DNA of 38,027 nt from positions 1 to 38,027 of the forward strand of contig CAMDZY010000002.1 of the NCBI GenBank assembly GCA_945910975.1, written 5' to 3'. Below are positions 1 to 8,090 of this stretch, one piece after another. The first letter of the stretch is position 1, and each line of letters opens with the position of its first letter. The stretch comes from an uncultured Clostridia bacterium (GTDB lineage: Bacteria > Bacillota > Clostridia > Oscillospirales > Oscillospiraceae). The notes below the pieces were generated by a model. That model ran no database searches. It had not been told where the DNA came from and worked only from the letters and a program-made list of their open reading frames with translations. Position numbers and translations under genes: made by a program.

Positions 1-515
1 GCTACGACTTTGCATTTGTGGATTATCCGTCCTATGGGGAAAGTGCGGGAAGCCTTTCGCAGGAAACCATAAAACAGTTTGGGTTGGAGGTTTACGACTA
101 TTTTTCAAAAGTGCAGAACCGGACGGATATTTATGTGTTTGGCTACAGCCTTGGAACAGGAGTGGCAAATTATGTTGCATCGCAAAGGTCGGTGCAAGGG
201 CTGATTTTATTTGCGCCTTACGCAAACGGATATGATTTATATAATCAGCAGCTCAATATTTTTCACGGACCGCTCAAGCTGCTTGTAGGGTTCCCGATGG
301 AGGCGGAGCAGTTTGCCGAAAATATCTCGGTAAAACCGCTTATTTTTGCATCTACAGAGGATGAAGTCGTTCCCTGTGAGAGTAGCGTGCGATTATCGCA
401 AAGTTATCGCGCAGGCACGGATTTCAATCTGCTGGATGATGCAGAACACAACGATTTCTGGCGTCACCCGCAGGTGCGCGCCGTTTTGTCGGCATATCTG
501 CATGAAAGACGGTAG
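1..515 (+). CDS. alpha/beta hydrolase (5'-truncated by window edge)
   Basis: Frame open from position 3 (YDFAFVDYPSYGESAG...), nucleophile elbow GYSLGTG, late acid and His (STEDEVVP..., DAEHNDFW). Ends at a stop at 515. The GTG at 18 is an internal Val codon in a truncated ORF. Confidence 0.85.
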   Translation, partial: YDFAFVDYPSYGESAGSLSQETIKQFGLEVYDYFSKVQNRTDIYVFGYSLGTGVANYVASQRSVQGLILFAPYANGYDLYNQQLNIFHGPLKLLVGFPMEAEQFAENISVKPLIFASTEDEVVPCESSVRLSQSYRAGTDFNLLDDAEHNDFWRHPQVRAVLSAYLHERR

Positions 516-535
516 AAAGAAACGCAAGAAAATGA

Positions 536-577
536 CCCGAAAGCGAGAGTTTTCTCCGCTTTCGGGTTGCTTTTTCA
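536..577 (+). terminator. Rho-independent terminator of the hydrolase gene
   Basis: Perfect 10-bp stem CCCGAAAGCG...CGCTTTCGGG (536-545/557-566) followed by TTGCTTTTTC. Confidence 0.8.
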
Positions 578-642
578 GCTGACGAAAGAAATCACGCTGC
601 CGGCCAGCGCACGCAGAATGAAAAGTGCCGCCTTTATTTTTC
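575..642 (-). pseudogene. remnant of the 3' end of a second ArsP_2-like permease gene
   Basis: Minus-strand frame reads ...KAALFILRALAGSVISFVS*, matching the C-terminus of the intact permease at 1671-2561 (VAALFLLSALAGSVISLICALI*). GAAATCACGCTGCCGGCCAG is identical at both loci. No further permease sequence is seen upstream of the match. Confidence 0.6.
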
Positions 643-679
643 GCAAATTTTGACTTTTTTTCTTTCGTAGTCGCCAATA

Positions 680-709
680 TTGACAAAAAGACACTTGCAG
701 TGCTATAAT
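680..709 (+). promoter_or_regulatory. sigma-A-type promoter for the lipoprotein gene
   Basis: TTGACA (680-685), 18-nt spacer, TATAAT (704-709). Confidence 0.7.
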
Positions 710-754
710 TAACATTAAATTAGTCATGTGACTATGCGAAAGGAGAAATGCATC

Positions 755-1612
755 ATGAGAAAATTCATCGCAATGTGTCTGGCTGTGCTTTTCTTGCTTG
801 GCTGCGTTGGCTGCGCGGAGGAACGGCCGGAGCCAAAGAGCAAGCCGCACCGATCCACCGAGGCACAATTGCAACAAAGCGAGCCGGAAACAGAACCAGA
901 AACAGAACCAGAAACAGAACCGGAAACGGAAGTGCCTGCTGAGGTTGTGGCCAGGGTCGTTCCGGATGATGATAACTCGTATATTATCAATGACAAGGGC
1001 GAAGCCGTTCTGAAAATGAATATCGACAGCGTTTATGTGGATATTCCGGGGAATATCGGTGCAACACAAAAAATCATGGATGCATCCAAAAAAGAAAAAG
1101 AGCTGGTTTACGATAATGCGCAGGATATAGCCGGCTCGATGTCCCCGGGCAGAAATAATGAGATGTTCGAAGAATATCAAATTACCATCCTGCGTGCGGA
1201 TCGACGCATTATTTCATGGAGTTCCGCTGATACGATTTTTTTGGATGGAGTACGTCCGATACACGGCGCAGCGGTGAGAACATTTTCTTCCGAAACCGGA
1301 GATGAACTTCAGTTTGGCGATTTGACGGATCAAAAGGAAGCACTCAAGAAAGCCTTGCGTGATGCGTGTTGGGAACAGGCAAACAGTAAGCAGGATGATC
1401 CGAATTCTTATGGATATGAAGATATTGTCAGCAATGAAGAGAATTTTGATCATATATTCAGTGAAGAAAATTTTGATTGGAGTCTGGCCGATGATGGAAT
1501 CCATATTTATTGTATCCCCAACATGATTGGCGGCTTTGGTGGTGAAATTGAATTTGTTGTGCCGTATGATTTGATTGCGGACAATGTCTATGACTGGGTA
1601 CTTCCCGAATAA
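755..1612 (+). CDS. lipoprotein with DUF3298/RsiV-like C-terminal domain
   Basis: Start ATG 755 (MRKFIAMCLAVLFLLGCVGC, lipobox) after AGGAG. PETEP linker. C-terminal pattern ...ALRDACWEQ...FSEENFDWSLADDGIHIYCIPNMIGGFGGEIEFVVPYDLI is typical of DUF3298. Confidence 0.7.
   Translation: MRKFIAMCLAVLFLLGCVGCAEERPEPKSKPHRSTEAQLQQSEPETEPETEPETEPETEVPAEVVARVVPDDDNSYIINDKGEAVLKMNIDSVYVDIPGNIGATQKIMDASKKEKELVYDNAQDIAGSMSPGRNNEMFEEYQITILRADRRIISWSSADTIFLDGVRPIHGAAVRTFSSETGDELQFGDLTDQKEALKKALRDACWEQANSKQDDPNSYGYEDIVSNEENFDHIFSEENFDWSLADDGIHIYCIPNMIGGFGGEIEFVVPYDLIADNVYDWVLPE
884..935 (+). repeat. 12-bp tandem repeat encoding (PETE)n in the lipoprotein linker
   Basis: gaaccagaaaca-type unit repeated about 4 times: PETEPETEPETEPETE. 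Confidence 0.85.
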
Positions 1613-1659
1613 AGCAAAAGCCCGGAAGCAGGTTTTTTCTGCTTCCGGGCGATTTTGCT
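1613..1659. terminator. bidirectional Rho-independent terminator between convergent genes
   Basis: 12-bp perfect stem GCCCGGAAGCAG/CTGCTTCCGGGC (1620-1631/1639-1650), flanked by AGCAAAA on the left and GATTTTGCT on the right. Confidence 0.85.
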
Positions 1660-1670
1660 AGATGGGCGGC

Positions 1671-2561
1671 TTATATAAGCGCACAAATCAGCGAAATCAC
1701 GCTGCCGGCCAGTGCGCTCAAAAGGAAAAGTGCCGCTACAACGATCCAGTTTTCCTTTTGATTTTTGTTTGTGCGGAACAAAACCAACAGGCCGATGCCT
1801 GCGTTGGACAAAAGTCCTGCAAACAGGCCGCCGACGCCGATGATACCGCTGAGATAGGCTTCCGTCAGCACAACGGAAACCGAGCAGTTGGGAATCAGGC
1901 CGAACAGCGCCAGAATGCAATCGCCGATGACCGGTTTGCTGAGGATCGTGCCAGAGAGCTTTTCTACACCGATGACGCCGAACAGCAAATTCAGTCCGAT
2001 GGTCACCAAAATCAGCATGACGGCAATTTTCAGCGTATGCCGCAGCGCCGAGAGCCAAACGCTGCCCTCGTCCTCATCGCAGGAGCAATGCTCCCGCTGG
2101 CAAAAGCTGTGGATGTCCTTCTGCGTCCGGAACCATTTGCCAAGCACGGCATCTACCAGATAGCCCAGCAGAATGCCCAGCGCCGCCTTGCTCAGCACGA
2201 TCAGCACGATCAGCACGATGGAAGAAACCTTTACACTGCCGTTGCCCGTCAGTGCGCCCAGCATGATGGGCAGCATCTCGTCCGAGGTTGCGAAAAACAC
2301 CGCCAGCATGGTGCCTACCGTGATCGAGCCGGTGGAAAACAGTGTAGCGGCCGCACCGGAGATGCCGCACTGCGGCACCACGCCCAAAAGCCCACCCAAA
2401 GCGGGGCCTGCCTTGCGGGAGAAGCTGTGAAGAATATTTTCGTTCAGGCGGTTACTGCGCTCAAGCAGCTCCATCAAAAGATAGGCAATAAACAAAATCG
2501 GAATACTCAACGCGCCATCCTTCAGCCCGTCCAGCACCGCATCCAGAATGAAATCTGCCAA
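1671..2561 (-). CDS. ArsP_2-like putative 10-TM heavy-metal/arsenic exporter permease
   Basis: Polytopic protein with repeated GxxPxCxxS-type motifs (GLLGVVPQCGISGAA, FGLIPNCSVSVV), plus a Cys/His/Asp-rich central loop (HSFCQREHCSCDEDEG). Preferred start is TTG 2561 with RBS AAGGAG 7 nt upstream. The in-frame ATG at 2579 is the alternative. Confidence 0.75.
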   Translation of the reverse strand: MADFILDAVLDGLKDGALSIPILFIAYLLMELLERSNRLNENILHSFSRKAGPALGGLLGVVPQCGISGAAATLFSTGSITVGTMLAVFFATSDEMLPIMLGALTGNGSVKVSSIVLIVLIVLSKAALGILLGYLVDAVLGKWFRTQKDIHSFCQREHCSCDEDEGSVWLSALRHTLKIAVMLILVTIGLNLLFGVIGVEKLSGTILSKPVIGDCILALFGLIPNCSVSVVLTEAYLSGIIGVGGLFAGLLSNAGIGLLVLFRTNKNQKENWIVVAALFLLSALAGSVISLICALI

Positions 2562-2592
2562 ATTAACACTCCTTATCATCCGTATCTTATTC

Positions 2593-2621
2593 AGTATAAC
2601 GGATAAGCGCCGGAAATGCAA
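2593..2621 (-). promoter_or_regulatory. promoter of the permease gene
   Basis: On the minus strand: TTGCAT (2621-2616), 17-nt spacer, TATACT (2598-2593). Confidence 0.65.
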
Positions 2622-2749
2622 ACCATATTTTTCAAAATGCGCAAGATTACGCCCAGGGCTGTGGCCGGTATAGGAATTGCGAAAAGTGAGCGCTTTTTTG
2701 TCGTGAACAATCGTTGCTTGCAAAACAATAAGGGTGCTTCCAGAAATGG

Positions 2750-2778
2750 TTGACTTTTTCCCTTGATGGGTATAAAAT
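2750..2778 (+). promoter_or_regulatory. promoter of the cobalamin-riboswitch operon
   Basis: TTGACT (2750-2755), 17-nt spacer, TAAAAT (2773-2778). Confidence 0.65.
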
Positions 2779-2794
2779 AGAACAAAGTTTAATT

Positions 2795-2990
2795 TGGCAC
2801 AGTGTCCGCCGGGTTCGAGTTAGACCGGCGGGAGAATAGAGAATCGGGTGCAAATCCCGAACGGTACCGCCACTGTAAGCGCGGAGGCCGCACGGAAAGA
2901 CGAAAGTCGGTCATTGGAGGAAGCTCTGAGAAGGCTGCGTGCAGGCTGTCGATGCGCAAGTCAGGAGAACTGCTGCGCCAATTGTTCTGC
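2795..2990 (+). ncRNA. cobalamin (B12) riboswitch aptamer
   Basis: Conserved core AATAGAGAATCGGGTGCAAATCCCGAACGGTACCGCCACTGTAA (GCCACTGTAA at 2869-2878) and B12 box GCAAGTCAGGAGAACTGC (~2956-2973). Non-coding, between promoter and terminator. Confidence 0.93.
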
Positions 2991-3039
2991 CGGAATGCAG
3001 CGGGTGTGTGCTTCTGGCGGTTTTGACGTGGGAAAACGG

Positions 3040-3078
3040 CTGCGGCAATCAGAAATGACCTGATTGCCGCAGTTTTTT
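3040..3078 (+). terminator. Rho-independent terminator, riboswitch expression platform
   Basis: Perfect 13-bp stem CTGCGGCAATCAG/CTGATTGCCGCAG (3040-3052/3060-3072), 7-nt loop, then TTTTTT, 18 nt before the first CDS. Confidence 0.9.
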
Positions 3079-3095
3079 GCAAGGGGAGGGATAAA

Positions 3096-5009
3096 ATGCG
3101 CCGACATAACCTGGTTACAAAAGGGCTGGCAGCCGCGCTGGTGCTTGTCATGTTGCTGCGTATTGCAAGCGCAATTGGCTCGCTGCGGCGCGATGATACC
3201 GTTGAACCGCTCCCGCATAAGACTGCCGCCATTTTGGCCGAAGTCGGCTCCGGCGTGCAGGGGGTTGCTGTGCAAACGCCGCCAGAGGAGCCAACAAAGG
3301 AACCGGAACAGCCCACGGAGCAATCCAGCCCACCTGAGGAGCCTACGGAGCAGGCTTCCCCGCAGGAAGAGCCAAAGCCCACGGATTCGCAAACAGACAC
3401 AAGCGCCCAGCCAGACACCGGCAACCGCACAGATCACGGCGAAACCGGCGACACACCCGGCAAGGATAATCTGCCGGATGGTGGCAATGACAACGGTCAA
3501 AACAAGAATCCCGACGATAACACAAACAACGGTTCAAACAATAACGACGACAATAACAACGATCATCCGCCGGACAAGGACACTCAACTGCGGATCGTCA
3601 CCGATTTGACAAACGGTATGTTCAACTACGAACAGCTGGAAGATGATATTTTGCCCTTTTATGCGTATATTGTAAACGGAAAATCGGATATGTATCTGCG
3701 CGCAAAGCTGCGCAATACCCAAACACCGGCAAACGGGCAGTTTCTCACGGCGCAGGGCAGGAACTTTGAAGCAAGGCTGGCGCGACAGGAGGATAATTAT
3801 ATCACTTTATATGTAAAACAGGGAAGCAAAACCGTGTTGGAGGTCACCTATACCATCCGCTATGAGGCACAGAAGGCGGATGCCAACAAGCCACAGGTGG
3901 GCGATTCTCCGCCGGTTGTGCAAACCAATCTGGACGGCTTTACCGGCACGCTGACTAACCGCAATTTTACACTTACTGTCGATGCGAAAACCACCACAGG
4001 GCAGCGCATTTTTGCAGACAATATCTTTGTCACGCTGGACGGTCAGCCTGTCAGCGGGCCAACCGGCAGTCAGGTGTTTGAGTATGCGCTCTATTTTGAA
4101 AATCCCACGGTCGGGGACAGCCAAACGCATGAAATCACCGTCCTGGCGTGGGACAATGCGGGAAATTCCACTTTTGTGCGTTATGAGGTGACCTATTCTT
4201 TCGTGGATACCGGCGGCACGGTCGGCACGGCGTATATTTTGCTCGATGCCACCACCGTGGGGCTTGACCCGGATACGTTGGGCGGCACGTATGTGTGGAA
4301 AATTCGCCAGAATGTGCCGGCGTCCTACGCCGTTTTGGAGATGCTGGAGGAATTTGGTTACGATGCGGAGTATGCGAACTCGCCGGACGACGGGTTCTAC
4401 CTGCGCCGGATTTCCCGCGGCGGCATGATGGACTATGCACAGATCCCGGACGCACTCTGGCAAAAAATTCAGAAGGACGGTCTGGGCTTGACCGGCCAGT
4501 CCGACGCGGATTCTCTGGGCGAGTTTGACTATACCAACGGTTCCGGCTGGATGTACTCGCTGAACGGGACGCTGTATGCCGGAAAAGGGCTTTCCAGCTA
4601 CTACCTCAGCGATGGCGATACCCTGTATATCCGCTTTACGCTGGCCTACGGCAAGGACATCGGCGGCTATAACGACGGCTATGGGACTCTGTCGACCTAT
4701 TGCGGCAAATGGCTGAACGGCACCTATTTTGACGAGCATCAATGGGGCGAAGCAACCGTTGTGCAGCAGCCGACCTGCACGGAGCCGGGGGTTCTTACAC
4801 GCACGTGCGCAGTTTGCGGCGATCAGCAGGTAACCGGCTCCGTACCGGCACTAGGACACGATTTCGTGGAAACCGGCCGTCAGGAGCCAACGCAGACAGA
4901 GGAAGGCTGGATTGATTACACCTGCACCCGCTGCGGCGCGACCAAACGCGAAATTTTGACGGTTGCAGATACAAATTGGAGGAGAAAACATGAAAGAACG
5001 ACTCGTTAG
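3096..5009 (+). CDS. DUF4430 (transcobalamin-like C-terminal domain) secreted or N-anchored surface protein
   Basis: N-terminal hydrophobic segment, ~100-aa Pro/Glu/Asn-rich linker, Ig-like regions, then a DUF4430-type module (YAVLEMLEEFGYDAEY...GFYLRRI...GSGWMYSLNGTLYAGKGLSSYYLSDGDTLYIRFTLAYG). C-terminal Cys-pair modules (RTCAVCG, YTCTRCGATKRE). Confidence 0.82.
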   Translation: MRRHNLVTKGLAAALVLVMLLRIASAIGSLRRDDTVEPLPHKTAAILAEVGSGVQGVAVQTPPEEPTKEPEQPTEQSSPPEEPTEQASPQEEPKPTDSQTDTSAQPDTGNRTDHGETGDTPGKDNLPDGGNDNGQNKNPDDNTNNGSNNNDDNNNDHPPDKDTQLRIVTDLTNGMFNYEQLEDDILPFYAYIVNGKSDMYLRAKLRNTQTPANGQFLTAQGRNFEARLARQEDNYITLYVKQGSKTVLEVTYTIRYEAQKADANKPQVGDSPPVVQTNLDGFTGTLTNRNFTLTVDAKTTTGQRIFADNIFVTLDGQPVSGPTGSQVFEYALYFENPTVGDSQTHEITVLAWDNAGNSTFVRYEVTYSFVDTGGTVGTAYILLDATTVGLDPDTLGGTYVWKIRQNVPASYAVLEMLEEFGYDAEYANSPDDGFYLRRISRGGMMDYAQIPDALWQKIQKDGLGLTGQSDADSLGEFDYTNGSGWMYSLNGTLYAGKGLSSYYLSDGDTLYIRFTLAYGKDIGGYNDGYGTLSTYCGKWLNGTYFDEHQWGEATVVQQPTCTEPGVLTRTCAVCGDQQVTGSVPALGHDFVETGRQEPTQTEEGWIDYTCTRCGATKREILTVADTNWRRKHERTTR

Positions 5010-6096
5010 TATGATTTTGGCGCTGTGCTTTGTGTGCGCAATGGCTTTGCCCGCATTTGCTGCGGATGCAACGCTCGATGCCATGGCGCAGCAATTGGAC
5101 GGCGAAGCAGAAGACATTTTAAAGACAGCTGCGGAAACGGCAGGCAACAGCCTTTCGGATTGGGCGGTATTGCTGGCGGCGCGCAGCGGAATTACCGCGC
5201 ACCGCGAGGATTATCTCAACGCGCTTTGGGACTATGTTTCCGACCATTATGCGCAAACGGGCGCGCTGGACACGATGAAAGCCACCGAGTGGCACCGCAT
5301 TGCACTGACCGTAACGGCGCTGGGCGCGGATGCCACCTGTTTTGGTACGGACGCACAGGGCAACCGCATCGACCTGCTCGCAGACGGCACCTACAACTGG
5401 AGCCAAACCGATTCGCTGGGCAAGCAGGGGATCAACGGCTGGGTATTTGCGCTGCTTGCACTCGATGCAAGGCAGACGCCGGTGCCGACCGATGCGAAAT
5501 ATCAGCGCGAGGACATGGTTGCGGCAATTTTGGCTGCGCAGGAAGCCGACGGCGGCTTTGGCCTTTCTGCCGGACAGTCGGAAACGGATGTAACTGCCAT
5601 GGTACTGCAGGCGCTTGCGCCGTATGCAGACACCTGCACGCAGCAGATCGACCGCGCACTGGATTATTTGTCCGGTTGCCAAACGCAGCGCGGCGATTTT
5701 GAAAGCCGGGGCGCCACCAGCGCCGAGGGCAGCGCACAGGTGATCATCGCCTTGTGCGCATTGGGCATCGACCCGCGGACGGACAGCCGCTTTGTCAAGG
5801 AGGGCGGCAATGCGCTCGATGGGCTGCTGCTATATCAGACGGCATCCGGCGGCTTCTGCCACGCCCAGACCGAGCAGGACACGCTTCTGGCAACCGAACA
5901 GGCCGGCTTGGCGCTCTGCGCGGTTTCGCGTATGGATGAGGGCCACGGCAGCGTATACGATTTTTCCGACACAGAGGTTCACCCCTATGAATATACAAAA
6001 AGCAACTTGACGATTTATTTTGTCATCGGCGCAGTCGTGCTGGTGGGGATCGTTGCGATTCTTGTCTGGAAAGGGAAGAAAAAATGTTTGAAGTAA
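4990..6096 (+). CDS. alpha/alpha-toroid (prenyltransferase/squalene-oxidase-repeat; transcobalamin alpha-domain-like) protein with C-terminal TM anchor
   Basis: Start ATG 4990 after TTGGAGGAG, overlapping the previous CDS by 20 nt. Signal peptide. Repeats such as AAILAAQEADGGFGLSAGQSETDVTAMVLQALAPY and ALDYLSGCQTQRGDFESRGATSAEGSAQVIIALCALGIDP. C-terminal TM (LTIYFVIGAVVLVGIVAILVWKGKKK). Confidence 0.8.
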   Translation: MKERLVSMILALCFVCAMALPAFAADATLDAMAQQLDGEAEDILKTAAETAGNSLSDWAVLLAARSGITAHREDYLNALWDYVSDHYAQTGALDTMKATEWHRIALTVTALGADATCFGTDAQGNRIDLLADGTYNWSQTDSLGKQGINGWVFALLALDARQTPVPTDAKYQREDMVAAILAAQEADGGFGLSAGQSETDVTAMVLQALAPYADTCTQQIDRALDYLSGCQTQRGDFESRGATSAEGSAQVIIALCALGIDPRTDSRFVKEGGNALDGLLLYQTASGGFCHAQTEQDTLLATEQAGLALCAVSRMDEGHGSVYDFSDTEVHPYEYTKSNLTIYFVIGAVVLVGIVAILVWKGKKKCLK

Positions 6097-7022
6097 CCGC
6101 CCAAATTACAAATCAGGTCAAAAAAGTCATTGTCGGCAAGGACGATGTCATTGAAAAAATATGGATCTCCATCCTTGCGCAGGGTCATGTGCTGCTGGAA
6201 GACGTTCCCGGCGTGGGCAAAACCACAATGGCGCTGTCCTTCGCCAAGGCACTGGGTTTGCAGGTCAAGCGCGTGCAGTTTACGCCGGACACGATGCCGT
6301 CGGATATTTTGGGCTTTTCCGTGTTCCGCGACGGCAAGCTGTGCTATCAGCCGGGCGCGGTGATGACCAATTTGCTGCTGGCCGATGAAATCAACCGTAC
6401 CAGTCCCAAAACCCAGTCTGCCCTGCTCGAAGCGATGGAGGAAGGGCAGGTGACGGTGGATGGTCAGAGCCATCGTCTACCGGAACCGTTTGTGGTGCTG
6501 GCCACACAGAACCCGATTGGCTCGGCCGGAACGCAGAATCTGCCAAATTCCCAGCTTGACCGCTTTTTGATGCGCCTGTCGATGGGCTATCCCGACCGGG
6601 CAAGTCAGGTGAATATTTTGAAAGAACGCCAAGACGGCGACCCGCTCGCCTCCGTGCAGCCGGTTTTGTCCGGTCAGGCGCTGTCCGAGGTGATTCAAAC
6701 GGCGGCAAAGACGGACGTTTCCGACGCGATTTTGGAATATATTGCCGCACTGACCGAAGCAACGCGCAGCCACCCGATGGTGCAGCTGGGCGTCAGTCCG
6801 CGCGGCGCATTGGCACTTTGCCGTGTGGCGAAGGCGTGTGCGTTTGCACGTTGCAGAGATTATGTTTTGCCGGAGGATGTGCAGGACATGGCGATGCAGG
6901 TATTTGTCCACCGCCTGGTGCTGTCGGCAAAGGCTCGGCTCAACGATCGCACGGCGGAGAACATTCTGCGGGAGATCCTGCAAGCGGTTGAAGTGCCGCG
7001 CCTGACGGAGCGCCGCAGATGA
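6084..7022 (+). CDS. MoxR-family AAA+ ATPase
   Basis: Walker A GVGKTT, Walker B LLLADEINR, MoxR hallmarks (FTPDTMPSDILGF, ATQNPIGSAGTQNLPNSQLDRFLM). Overlaps upstream gene by 13 nt. Confidence 0.93.
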   Translation: MFEVTAQITNQVKKVIVGKDDVIEKIWISILAQGHVLLEDVPGVGKTTMALSFAKALGLQVKRVQFTPDTMPSDILGFSVFRDGKLCYQPGAVMTNLLLADEINRTSPKTQSALLEAMEEGQVTVDGQSHRLPEPFVVLATQNPIGSAGTQNLPNSQLDRFLMRLSMGYPDRASQVNILKERQDGDPLASVQPVLSGQALSEVIQTAAKTDVSDAILEYIAALTEATRSHPMVQLGVSPRGALALCRVAKACAFARCRDYVLPEDVQDMAMQVFVHRLVLSAKARLNDRTAENILREILQAVEVPRLTERRR

Positions 7023-8083
7023 GCGGGCTTTGCTGGATCGTCCTCACAGCGCTTGTGCTGCTGGGGTGTCTGCTGCAGCCCTCGGCGGTGCTTGTTGCCG
7101 CTTTGACCGTGTGCTTGCTGCTGCCGCTGCTTTCATGGGCATTTTTATGGTACATAAAAAAACACGTTGATTTTCAAATGGAAACGCCGTCCGTGGTCGA
7201 AAAACGAACGCCCATTTGCCTGCACATCTGCGCAAAATGCCGCTTTGGCACGCGGGTGAGCGGCGTTTTGCGTGTGGAAAATCTTGCAACCGGTGAATGT
7301 AGCCGCATCAAGCTGCGGCTGCGGCGGGAACAGACGGTGACGCTGCAAAGTGATTTTTGCGGCTGCCTGTGCTGTAGCCTGGAAAAGCTGCGGCTGTGGG
7401 ATATCTGCGGCGTACTGCCGCTGCCGGTTTTGTGCAATGCATCCAAGCGGATTTTGGTGATGCCGGACACTTTTCCGGTGGAGATCTGTCCGGACTTGGC
7501 GCCGACGCAGGCCGAGGACTGTCAGGAGTATGCGCAGGACAGGTCCGGTCAGGATCGCACGGAGCAATATTGTCTGCGTGACTATGTGCCGGGGGACAGT
7601 CTGCGCCAAATCCACTGGAAACTGTTTGCCAAGCGGGGCGAACCGGTGGTGCGGGAAGCGGCTTGCCCGGTAGACTGGTCGGTGATGCTGTTTGTGGACA
7701 GAACACGCAGTATCGCAACGCCCGTACAGTCGGATGCAATGCTGGAGGCGGCGGTTTCCGTTGCACAGGCCTTGACGGAGCAGGGTATTCGATTCCGCCT
7801 TTGCTGGAACGAGGAAATCATTCACGAACGCCAAATTGATCAGCACTCGCAGCTGCTGGATGCGGTTGCCGATTTGCTGTCTGCTGCGGGAGAAATTCCC
7901 GGTAGCACGTTGTATCTGCGTACTTGCGGCGCACCGGATGCCGGTCGGGTGATTTATATCGGCGCACAGCCGCCGGAGGATGATTTTTTGCGGGCGGCGC
8001 CTTGTAAGGTGCTGCTTTGTGAGGATAGCGCCGCGTGTCTTGACGCGATGGCGCAGGATTTGCGAATGATCAGTTGGAGTTGA
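7019..8083 (+). CDS. DUF58 domain-containing membrane protein
   Basis: Two N-terminal TMs, then the DUF58 signature DRTEQYCLRDYVPGDSLRQIHWKLFAKRGEPVVREA. 4-nt overlap (ATGA) with moxR. Confidence 0.9.
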   Translation: MSGLCWIVLTALVLLGCLLQPSAVLVAALTVCLLLPLLSWAFLWYIKKHVDFQMETPSVVEKRTPICLHICAKCRFGTRVSGVLRVENLATGECSRIKLRLRREQTVTLQSDFCGCLCCSLEKLRLWDICGVLPLPVLCNASKRILVMPDTFPVEICPDLAPTQAEDCQEYAQDRSGQDRTEQYCLRDYVPGDSLRQIHWKLFAKRGEPVVREAACPVDWSVMLFVDRTRSIATPVQSDAMLEAAVSVAQALTEQGIRFRLCWNEEIIHERQIDQHSQLLDAVADLLSAAGEIPGSTLYLRTCGAPDAGRVIYIGAQPPEDDFLRAAPCKVLLCEDSAACLDAMAQDLRMISWS

Positions 8084-8090
8084 GAAGAAC

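Noticed and set aside
884-935. PETE tandem repeat as a regulatory or CRISPR-like repeat
   Set aside because: In-frame 12-bp coding repeats forming a flexible lipoprotein linker; no spacers.
2195-2222. cagcacgat tandem repeats
   Set aside because: Within the permease gene, encoding IVLIVLIVL of a transmembrane helix; ordinary low-complexity coding sequence.
1662-2606. 314-aa plus-strand ORF (Gln/His/Asn-rich) opposite the permease
   Set aside because: Shadow of the ArsP_2-like gene, which has promoter, RBS and membrane-protein pattern on the other strand.
2789-3430. ORFs on both strands across the riboswitch region (2789-3430 minus; 2802-3026 and 2848-3063 plus)
   Set aside because: The segment is explained by the cobalamin aptamer, terminator and start of the DUF4430 gene; products show no domain.
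4990-6096. Toroid protein as a genuine squalene/terpene cyclase
   Set aside because: Has signal peptide and C-terminal anchor, no DXDD catalytic motif seen, and sits behind a B12 riboswitch; a binding scaffold fits better.
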